DNA from: a virus
IMG/VR virus record: IMGVR_UViG_3300006916_000335
Location: 1-25,830 of that record
Reading direction: 5' to 3' (one strand)
Length of the DNA: 25,830 bases
Part shown: positions 15,116 to 20,267 of the stretch, in pieces
Position numbering within the stretch: the first letter of the stretch is position 1
Layout of the letters: each line of letters starts with the position of its first letter
Notes under the pieces: generated by a model
Database searches by the model: none
The model's input: the letters and a program-made list of their open reading frames with translations, nothing else
Told to the model about the DNA's origin: nothing
Translations under genes and position numbers: made by a program

Positions 15116-15557
15116 GTTGGTAATCGTGAGGGGGCTTCCCGGCAGCGGGAAGTCCTCTCTGGCCCGTGCAATCTCGCATCCCAGTTGTCATTGGGAGGCG
15201 GACATGTACTTCTGTCGTACCTTCGATGAGTTCGGCAACGAAGATGGGTACGACGGACCATATATGTTTGACCCCAGTCGTCTTGCTGATGCACACGCTT
15301 GGTGTCTCAAGATGACCGAGTCATTCATGGACAACACCAACAACATGGTGGTAGTCAGCAACACTTTCTCCCGTCTTTGGGAGATGAAACCCTACCTTGA
15401 CCTTGCAGAACGCAAGCGTTGGGCTGTCTCTGTCATCAAGGTGGTTGGTTCTCATGGGTCCATCCATTCGGTTCCCGTTGAAACCATCGCTCGTATGCGT
15501 GATGGTTGGGAACACTTCCCCGGTGAGATCACCGTGGAAACATGTGGTCTGGGATAG
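15099..15557 (+). CDS. P-loop kinase of the N4BP2-like (polynucleotide kinase-type) AAA family
   Basis: The product is 152 residues from ATG at 15099, overlapping the RHH gene by 17 bases. Walker A is GLPGSGKSS (12-20), preceded by a KLVIVR strand. A WEADMYF segment (about 33-39) sits where these kinases carry the lid/Asp strand. VVVSNTFSRLWEMKPYLDLA (about 84-103) and the late SIHSVPVETIARMRDGWE match the N4BP2 pattern (HGVPxExIxxMxxRWE). Members are related to the 5'-polynucleotide kinases of phage T4; substrate here is unknown. No phosphatase domain is attached. An in-frame upstream extension to 15009 lies over the RHH gene and is rejected. Confidence 0.85.
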   Translation: MTHRGKLVIVRGLPGSGKSSLARAISHPSCHWEADMYFCRTFDEFGNEDGYDGPYMFDPSRLADAHAWCLKMTESFMDNTNNMVVVSNTFSRLWEMKPYLDLAERKRWAVSVIKVVGSHGSIHSVPVETIARMRDGWEHFPGEITVETCGLG

Positions 15558-15560
15558 CCT

Positions 15561-15603
15561 ACGACGCTGGCCGCCCGCAGAGCCGGGGCGGCTGGCGCGT
15601 CGT
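15561..15603 (+). terminator. GC hairpin between the kinase gene and the next gene
   Basis: Outer stem ACGACGC (15561-15567) pairs with GCGTCGT (15597-15603); inner stem GGCCGCCC pairs with GGGCGGCT, separated by a small asymmetric internal loop. It begins 4 bases after the kinase stop and ends 36 bases before the next ATG. Only a broken pyrimidine tract (CTTCTTCT) follows, so termination may be partial. Confidence 0.55.
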
Positions 15604-15639
15604 GCATCCTTCTTCTATATCGTGATTGGAGATTTCGAT

Positions 15640-16140
15640 ATGCGTATGATTTGGATTTCTTGTTCTGAGTTTCTCAAGTCCGATCGACTCGGACGGCTTC
15701 GTCAGGCTTGGTATTGGCCCGGTGAGCGGGGTCATCCTCAGCCCGAAGGTTGGTACCACGGTGACAACATCGGTCCTTTCTCTGAACAGACTGATTGTTG
15801 GAGAGACGCTGCGATCCGTGATGCTGTTCAGAAGCACGTTGTCGGCAAGGCAGTGTGGGGGTACAAGGGTGATGGAGTTCTTCTTGTGGAGTGGATTGAC
15901 CACGAGAACAACGTCGAACACTGGATCGCTGGCCGCCCGGTCAACGATACGCCCGGTGACATCATCTCCTTTCGTATGTACCACGAAGAGTTCATGAAGT
16001 TCATGAACGGCGAGTTGATTCAGACTGCTATGCCCAATGCATCTGATACCGAGCGTGAGTTCCTGCTGTCAGGCATCTGGGCACCCGGCAATGTCTGGGA
16101 TGAGTTGATGAGTGGTGAGTTGGAACTCGACGTCGAATGA
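15640..16140 (+). CDS. Hypothetical 166-residue Trp-rich protein
   Basis: The ATG at 15640 follows GGAG nine bases upstream. The product is rich in aromatic residues, with tryptophans in WISCSEF, WYWPGERGHPQPEGWYHGD and WGYKGDGVLLVEWID. Residues about 80-120 look like a beta-sheet domain (KAVWGYKGDGVLLVEWI). The C-terminal third is helical and acidic, ending ELELDVE. I know no family. The gene is alone between a hairpin and a strong terminator, so it is probably transcribed as its own unit. T-ending codons are common, as in the neighbouring early genes. Confidence 0.8.
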   Translation: MRMIWISCSEFLKSDRLGRLRQAWYWPGERGHPQPEGWYHGDNIGPFSEQTDCWRDAAIRDAVQKHVVGKAVWGYKGDGVLLVEWIDHENNVEHWIAGRPVNDTPGDIISFRMYHEEFMKFMNGELIQTAMPNASDTEREFLLSGIWAPGNVWDELMSGELELDVE

Positions 16141-16156
16141 TCTGCAATCTCCTGCG

Positions 16157-16192
16157 ACTGGGGGGGACTTCGGTCCTCCCCGGTTGTTTTTT
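16157..16192 (+). terminator. Canonical intrinsic terminator with UUCG loop
   Basis: A 12-bp stem (16157-16168 against 16173-16184, two G-U pairs) is closed by C(TTCG)G and followed by TG and six T. It starts 16 bases after the preceding stop codon. Confidence 0.93.
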
Positions 16193-16226
16193 ATCTGTCT
16201 CCGTTACACAAGCCAAGGACTTAGAT

Positions 16227-16484
16227 ATGGTCGCATCAAACAAATCGTATGACATCAAGGACTACGAGGCACACCCGTTGTTTGCTCTCGGTGTTCCCAT
16301 CTTGCAGAAGCACTTCGACAAGATGAGAGAAGCCATGGAAGAAGGCGACATCATGAAGGTCGCCATGGAAGAGCATTCTCTTACTGGCCTTGACCTGTAC
16401 GCCATGGCGTACTCATTCAAGACTCTTCTCGATATCAACCAAGAAATCATCTCGAAGAAAGAGAATGATGGTGAGGAATGGTGA
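16227..16484 (+). CDS. Hypothetical 85-residue helical protein
   Basis: The ATG at 16227 has AAGGA eight bases upstream. The product is acidic and appears fully helical: GVPILQKHFDKMREAMEEGD, KVAMEEHSLTGLDLYAMAYS, and LLDINQEIISKKENDGEEW at the end. There are five methionines in the central part and no cysteine. No known motif is seen. It is flanked by terminators on both sides (16157-16192 and 16490-16543), which marks it as a single-gene unit. Small acidic helical early proteins in phages are often modifiers of host proteins, but that cannot be judged here. Confidence 0.8.
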   Translation: MVASNKSYDIKDYEAHPLFALGVPILQKHFDKMREAMEEGDIMKVAMEEHSLTGLDLYAMAYSFKTLLDINQEIISKKENDGEEW

Positions 16485-16489
16485 ACGAA

Positions 16490-16543
16490 CGCCACCCACC
16501 GGCACGTTCGTGCCGCCGGTGGGCGGCGGTTCTTCTTTTTTTT
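16490..16543 (+). terminator. Intrinsic terminator with long GC stem and T-tract
   Basis: CGCC and CCCACC on the left (from 16490) pair with GGTGGG and GGCG on the right (to 16528), with one mismatch. The inner stem is GGCAC/GTGCC around GTTC with a 3-base bulge. A tract of T interrupted by two C follows, ending in eight T. It starts 5 bases after the stop codon of the preceding gene. Confidence 0.88.
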
Positions 16544-16561
16544 CTTGGTATGTATGCCAAG
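16544..16561. promoter_or_regulatory. Palindromic operator-like site
   Basis: CTTGGTAT and ATGCCAAG form 8-base arms (one T-G mismatch to perfect symmetry) around a GT centre. The site lies directly after a terminator and 34 bases before the ATG at 16596, where a promoter/operator would be expected. A 2-base centre is too small for an RNA loop, so a DNA-binding dimer site is more likely. The RHH protein encoded at 14951 is one candidate binder, by inference. Confidence 0.45.
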
Positions 16562-16595
16562 AGTTTATTGACCTGCATTCAGTGAAAGGAATGCG

Positions 16596-17225
16596 ATGGA
16601 TATTTACGAGCGTCTTAACCAGACGGCGTTGATGGTTCCCAACGTGACTACGGTTGCCCTGACCGCAGTCGTCCCCGGTTCGAAGCCCGCTGTCAGCGTG
16701 TGCTTGTTCTCCCATCCCGACGACGTTTCGACTGGTGTTCAGAAGTACGAGAACATCGGCATGGTGTATGCCCCGAACGCCAAGTTGCGTCCGCAGAAGG
16801 TGACGCAGTCTGATGGCGAGGTGCGTTCTGTTTCCATCAACATTGGTGGTCTGCATCTCACTTCGTTCCTTGAGGCTGCTGGTGCTACCGAGGATGAGAT
16901 GGTTGCGATCTTCACGGCTGATCGTGATGACCGCATCGCTCTTCTTCAGCAGTTCGTTGGTGTCTGTGTTGACTGTCCGATGACTGGCCGCGTCAAGGGT
17001 GACGACGGTCAGACTCGCATCAACTTCAAGTTTGACAAGTTGGATGAATCGGCGTTTGCCGACTTCACTTCCTTTGTCGAGCGGCAGAAGTGTGCCTTCT
17101 CTGCTTGTGACGACCAGACTCTTGGTGACACTCTCACCAAGGAGGCTGCTCGTAGCAGGATGACTCGTCCCGATGAGGGTGTTGTCCCGACTGGTGTGCA
17201 GGAAGGTGATGAACTGTTGGCGTGA
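16596..17225 (+). CDS. Hypothetical 209-residue early protein
   Basis: The ATG at 16596 follows AAAGGA at 5 bases; a nearer ATG at 16591 is out of frame. The N-terminal part looks beta-rich (VTTVALTAVVPGSKPAVSVC, YENIGMVYAPNAKLRPQKVT). The centre is helical and acidic (LTSFLEAAGATEDEMVAIFT, then DRIALLQQFVGVCVDCPMTG). A second beta region follows (RVKGDDGQTRINFKFDKLDE), with four cysteines overall between residues 125 and 170. The C-terminal 25 residues are polar and acidic. I know no family. Size, beta content and acidic tail are compatible with a single-strand DNA-binding protein but do not show it. Confidence 0.8.
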   Translation: MDIYERLNQTALMVPNVTTVALTAVVPGSKPAVSVCLFSHPDDVSTGVQKYENIGMVYAPNAKLRPQKVTQSDGEVRSVSINIGGLHLTSFLEAAGATEDEMVAIFTADRDDRIALLQQFVGVCVDCPMTGRVKGDDGQTRINFKFDKLDESAFADFTSFVERQKCAFSACDDQTLGDTLTKEAARSRMTRPDEGVVPTGVQEGDELLA

Positions 17226-17247
17226 CACTTCTGTCACTCCCGTCGCA

Positions 17248-17279
17248 TGGGGGGAGGTGGGTACGCCTGCCTCCCCCCA
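17248..17279 (+). terminator. 14-bp hairpin with UACG loop
   Basis: The arm TGGGGGGAGG followed by TGGG (17248-17261) pairs through to A at 17279 with two G-U pairs around the loop TACG, a UNCG-class tetraloop. No T-run follows; it ends 18 bases before the next ATG, just ahead of GGAAGGA. It may attenuate or process the transcript, or regulate entry to the next ribosome site. Its 3' arm contains a copy of the dispersed nonamer TCCCCCCAC (17272-17280). Confidence 0.6.
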
Positions 17280-17297
17280 CTTTGTGGAAGGAATCAC

Positions 17298-17882
17298 ATG
17301 ACACTTATCAGAGTCAGCGACATACGGGACAATGATGTTCACCCGGATGCAGGGATGTCCAACATCCCATGGGAAACAGAGTATGGATACCAGCGATCAC
17401 CCAACGAGTTGGATGAGCAGGGTGACATACTCTCTGAGATTCTTTGGTATGACAGTGACACGCAGGACGAGTCTGTACTCGACGGCTTGTCTCCTGATCG
17501 ACCGACTTACCGTGGCAACCAGAAGGTATCGGAAGGCACCTTCATCACTCGCATATCTGTACGCAGTGGTGACAAGATCGTCCAGCGATCTGTTCGGCGT
17601 GAATGGCTCATCGAGCAGGCGAATGCTTTGCTTCGTGCTGCCGCTGAACTACACAGTGTTGAAGTCCAGCGTGAGTACATTCACGAAGCCGAGGGCGAGG
17701 TGGCTGGCACGATGCCGGGAGAGACTTTGTACTCTGGCCCGTGTATTCATGTCGTCTACGAAGTTCATCCCGACAAGATGCTTTGCCTTGTTGTCGATGA
17801 CGTGGTCTTTCCTGTCAAGCAGTTGACAGATCTTCGTGGCTTCGAGTGCATTGGAAAGTTGGTATTCGAGGATGATAGTTGA
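17298..17882 (+). CDS. Hypothetical 194-residue acidic protein
   Basis: The ATG at 17298 follows GGAAGGA. The first 75 residues are rich in Asp, Glu and Ser and look loosely folded (DNDVHPDAGMSNIPWETEYG, then DILSEILWYDSDTQDESVLD). Residues about 80-130 contain a strand-helix pattern ending in EWLIEQANALLRAAAELHSV. The C-terminal 50 residues are hydrophobic strands (GPCIHVVYEV, MLCLVVDDVVFPVKQLTDL). No motif is recognised. The stop overlaps the start of the next gene by 11 bases, so these are probably translated together. Confidence 0.75.
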   Translation: MTLIRVSDIRDNDVHPDAGMSNIPWETEYGYQRSPNELDEQGDILSEILWYDSDTQDESVLDGLSPDRPTYRGNQKVSEGTFITRISVRSGDKIVQRSVRREWLIEQANALLRAAAELHSVEVQREYIHEAEGEVAGTMPGETLYSGPCIHVVYEVHPDKMLCLVVDDVVFPVKQLTDLRGFECIGKLVFEDDS

Positions 17883-18072
17883 ATTCAAAGTGGTTCGACT
17901 TGACGACAAGATCATCCAAGTGAGTTCAAACAGAACGGATTACCCTACTGTTGGTACTCTTCCTCTTGTGTCAACCAAACGAATCGAAGTTTCGGTGTAC
18001 CCTCAGTTGCCTGCAATGGCTAAACAGTTTTACCAGTCACTCTTGAGACAGATGAAAGGAGGTATCCAATGA
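17872..18072 (+). CDS. Hypothetical 66-residue protein
   Basis: I place the start at ATG 17872, eleven bases inside the previous gene; upstream in-frame starts would only lengthen the overlap. The product begins MIVEFKVVRLDDKIIQVSSN and continues through TKRIEVSVYPQLPAMAKQFY. This suggests several beta strands and a C-terminal helix. The end overlaps the next ATG (ATGA). No family is recognised. Confidence 0.7.
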   Translation: MIVEFKVVRLDDKIIQVSSNRTDYPTVGTLPLVSTKRIEVSVYPQLPAMAKQFYQSLLRQMKGGIQ

Positions 18073-18224
18073 AGCGTTCCGAACGTAAAGCAATGCGTGT
18101 TCGTGAGGCTGAGGAGCGACTCGCCAGATGGCGGTCCCTCACCGACGAACAACGACTGGCTGAACTCGACAAGCGTCGAGGCAACAGCACCAAGCAGAAG
18201 GCTCGCATCAAAGCGGGCATGTGA
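18069..18224 (+). CDS. 51-residue basic helical protein
   Basis: The ATG at 18069 overlaps the preceding TGA and follows AAAGGAGG about 9 bases upstream, an excellent ribosome site. The product is Arg/Lys/Glu/Ala-rich and almost wholly helical: it starts MKRSERKAMRVREAEERLAR, has TDEQRLAELDKRRGNSTKQK and ends KAGM. Function unknown; nucleic-acid binding is plausible from charge. It is the last gene before a 269-base gap with a canonical terminator. Confidence 0.75.
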   Translation: MKRSERKAMRVREAEERLARWRSLTDEQRLAELDKRRGNSTKQKARIKAGM

Positions 18225-18311
18225 TACACGCATGGGAGGCACCTGAAGTAACGGGAATAAGACCTCCGCTCACTTTGTCCCTTTAAAAAGCGAGGTGCGT
18301 GATGCAACTGG

Positions 18312-18346
18312 GTGGCACTGGCTTCGGCCAGTGTCACTCTTTTTTT
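18312..18346 (+). terminator. Canonical intrinsic terminator with UUCG loop
   Basis: An 11-bp stem (18312-18322 against 18327-18337, one G-U pair) is closed by C(TTCG)G and followed by TC and seven T. It lies 88 bases past the preceding stop codon in the 18225-18493 gap. A weaker hairpin with one bulge (18262-18270 against 18289-18296) precedes it. Confidence 0.93.
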
Positions 18347-18389
18347 ATGTGGAGCCAGCAGTTTAGACGCCGACATTTAATTGAATAAT

Positions 18390-18427
18390 GGGAGCGTCCC
18401 GCCCGCAAGCGGGCGGCGGGACGCCCC
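18390..18427 (+). promoter_or_regulatory. Second GC hairpin in the gap before the repair/replication block
   Basis: GCGTCCCGCC on the left pairs with GGCGGGACGC on the right, with outer GGG/CCC pairs beyond a bulged A and a CCCG/CGGG inner stem with a small loop. No T-run follows. It lies 66 bases before the ATG at 18494, after a full terminator, so it probably belongs to the leader of the next long transcript. Confidence 0.5.
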
Positions 18428-18493
18428 AGTACTTGTGGTTCTGTTGTTTACCACGGGTAGATGTTTCGATTCTATCCATGGGAAAGGTGAACC

Positions 18494-18757
18494 ATGGAGA
18501 CCCCAATGATCGGTGAAGAAGTTGCAGCGAACTTTGAAACATTCATGCGTGCAGCCAAGAACGGCGACATTGCACTTGTTTCATGCAAGGACAAGAAGGG
18601 GCGGGAGTATCAAGTGTTGTCTGTTGTTGCAACAGGGGTAGAGAAGTATGCCTACCTGCCTTTCGCAATGATGATCACGCCTGCTTTCTATCCACTCGTC
18701 AACAAGTTAAATCCCCCCACCAAACTGAAAGGAGAGTGGCTTTGGGATGACGACTGA
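18494..18757 (+). CDS. Small protein of the DUF6117-like 'NGDIALVSCKDK' type
   Basis: The product is 87 residues, with AAAGG six bases before the ATG. The pattern NFETFMRAAKNGDIALVSCK, then REYQVLSVVAT, YAYLPFAMMI and LNPP near the end resembles small phage proteins (FxTLxRAxxNGDxALVxCxDxxxGExxxVIxAV...FVPFAxM...NPP) that I associate with DUF6117. Function is unknown. It is the first gene of a long overlapping series and overlaps the next start by 11 bases. Probably a compact beta-sheet protein with an N-terminal helix. Confidence 0.7.
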   Translation: METPMIGEEVAANFETFMRAAKNGDIALVSCKDKKGREYQVLSVVATGVEKYAYLPFAMMITPAFYPLVNKLNPPTKLKGEWLWDDD

Positions 18758-19433
18758 CATATCACTTCCAACCTTTTCTTCGCAGCCCTCATGCACGCGA
18801 TGTGACTTGCATCAGGGAGCCAAGAATCCGGGGGTTCCGACACGGTTCTTTGAACAGTCGGAGCCCTCTTCTACTAGGCCACCACTCATCGTGGTCGGCA
18901 TGAACCCCGGATACCAAGAGGACGCCAAGAACAAATGCTTCGTGGGACCAAGTGGAGACCTGCTTACCAAGGTCTACCTCAATCACGAAAACATTCTCAA
19001 GTCCCCCATCTATTTCACAAACGCAGCAAGATGTGCAACGCTGGAGAAAAACGCAACACCCAAACGAAAGCACTACAAAGAATGCTTTGTGTATCTGCAC
19101 GAAGACATTGAATCAATCGTCAACCACCATGGCTCTGCCTTCATGCTGTGTTTAGGTAGCCATTCCTACGCGACGATCAGTCAGTTCCTGCTTGGCAAGC
19201 AGAGGTCCTTGCGACATGGCTTTGCAAACCAAGGCCAGCCTGCTGAACTCCTGTTCAACAACAAGATCAACATCTATACAACCTTTCACCCTGCCGCAGT
19301 GCTGCGTGAGAAGAAGTATCTCTATCCAGTTTCGGATCACATTGACTTGCTTGGCCGTGCAATGTCAGGCAAACTACCCACCCCCTCAACCCCGGACATC
19401 ATTGAACCGATGTTCTTTGGAGTAAACAAATGA
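18747..19433 (+). CDS. Uracil-DNA glycosylase superfamily protein, family 4-type
   Basis: The product is 228 residues. Four cysteines occur in the spacing used by family 4 glycosylases to hold a 4Fe-4S cluster: CTRC (16 and 19), then C96 and C113. Catalytic-region motifs are IVVGMNPGYQED (48-59; the family pattern is GEAPGxxED), FVGPSGDLL (65-73), TNAARC (91-96) and the late FHPAAVLRE (180-188). The enzyme class removes uracil from DNA; the Met-Asn in place of the usual Glu-Ala in motif 1 could alter activity. It is co-transcribed with the polymerase and overlaps the next gene (ATGA). Repair of the phage genome or a replication-accessory role is likely. Confidence 0.85.
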   Translation: MTTDISLPTFSSQPSCTRCDLHQGAKNPGVPTRFFEQSEPSSTRPPLIVVGMNPGYQEDAKNKCFVGPSGDLLTKVYLNHENILKSPIYFTNAARCATLEKNATPKRKHYKECFVYLHEDIESIVNHHGSAFMLCLGSHSYATISQFLLGKQRSLRHGFANQGQPAELLFNNKINIYTTFHPAAVLREKKYLYPVSDHIDLLGRAMSGKLPTPSTPDIIEPMFFGVNK

Positions 19434-19678
19434 AGAAGACGAAAAAGACCACGAAGAAGAAGGTCGTTCGGAACACATACACCCGAGCCACCAAGTCCAC
19501 GCCCTACATGATCAACCGTTCTTACATTCTCCACGTTGGCTTCAACAAGGAGAAGGGTGGAATCAAGGTCCTTAAGGCTTTGGAAGAATTCATGGATGAC
19601 TACGGTCTTGAGACCAAGGGTCCTGCCTGTCGTGTAATCATCAAGCGATTCCTTCGAGACAACGGATACCTCAAGTGA
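19430..19678 (+). CDS. Hypothetical 82-residue Lys-rich protein
   Basis: The ATG overlaps the stop of the glycosylase gene (ATGA). The first 25 residues are very basic (MKKTKKTTKKKVVRNTYTRA). The rest has a strand SYILHVGFNKEKGGIKVL and two helices (LKALEEFMDDYG and CRVIIKRFLRDNGYL). No family is recognised. The stop overlaps a GTG start of the next gene. The tail of the next protein's fold (GGVFILHALEDFVKEY) resembles this one's GGIKVLKALEEFMDDYG, so the two may be distant paralogues. Confidence 0.75.
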   Translation: MKKTKKTTKKKVVRNTYTRATKSTPYMINRSYILHVGFNKEKGGIKVLKALEEFMDDYGLETKGPACRVIIKRFLRDNGYLK

Positions 19679-19947
19679 AAAGAACCTGCGACCGAGACTT
19701 CACGATCGACACCGAGTACTGCGAACTCAAAGGGACGGTTACTCTCGACATCACCGACGATGTCACGACCGTCATTTCCGTTGGGTTTGAAGGAGGAGGA
19801 GTCTTCATCCTTCATGCTTTGGAAGACTTCGTAAAGGAGTACATCCCCACCCTCGAAGAGTACGACGCCTTCAACCTACGCCAAGAGGAGAAGGAGTGGG
19901 ACCAATCCCAAGATGCGGATGCTTGGCGTAAAGAGAGGCATGAATGA
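19675..19947 (+). CDS. Hypothetical 90-residue acidic protein (GTG start)
   Basis: The start is GTG at 19675, overlapping the preceding TGA (GTGA), and the end overlaps the next ATG (ATGA). The product has beta strands in the first half (GTVTLDITDDVTTVISVGFE), a helix GGVFILHALEDFVKEYIPTL and an acidic, Gln/Trp-containing C-terminal helix. No known motif is seen. It shares the GG-x-hydrophobic-x-ALEDF/ALEEF helix with the preceding 82-residue protein but is acidic rather than basic. Confidence 0.72.
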   Translation: MKRTCDRDFTIDTEYCELKGTVTLDITDDVTTVISVGFEGGGVFILHALEDFVKEYIPTLEEYDAFNLRQEEKEWDQSQDADAWRKERHE

Positions 19948-20267
19948 ACAAACTCAACGCCCGAGAACGACGGGATCTAGAGGACGGAATCAGACGTGCC
20001 ACCGCTCTGTTGACCTATCGGGCTGAGTGGGCGTGGTTTCAGAAACGACGTTCGTGCGACATTCTGATCCGTGCGATAGAACATTCAAAGTCTGCCAAAG
20101 AACTGTCTTACCTTACGGGGATAGCCAGTGGTAGCATCACGCAACTCAAGAGAGGCATCACCAAAATGAAGCCTGAGCAATACTTCAAGATCATCGCCAA
20201 GGTGTACCCCGAATACGCCAAGTTGATTGAAGCGGAACTCCGTGACATAGAAAGGCTGGAAGATTGA
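19944..20267 (+). CDS. Helix-turn-helix protein immediately before the DNA polymerase
   Basis: The product is 107 residues. The central segment SAKELSYLTGIASGSITQLK (50-69) followed by RGITKMKPEQYFKI has the spacing of an XRE/Cro-type helix-turn-helix, with LTGIASGSITQLKRG matching the common LTGVSxxTISxLERG pattern. The N-terminal 45 residues are basic and helical. It overlaps the preceding gene (ATGA), and its TGA ends directly before the polymerase ATG. It may regulate early genes or bind the origin; no target can be read from the sequence. Confidence 0.72.
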   Translation: MNKLNARERRDLEDGIRRATALLTYRAEWAWFQKRRSCDILIRAIEHSKSAKELSYLTGIASGSITQLKRGITKMKPEQYFKIIAKVYPEYAKLIEAELRDIERLED

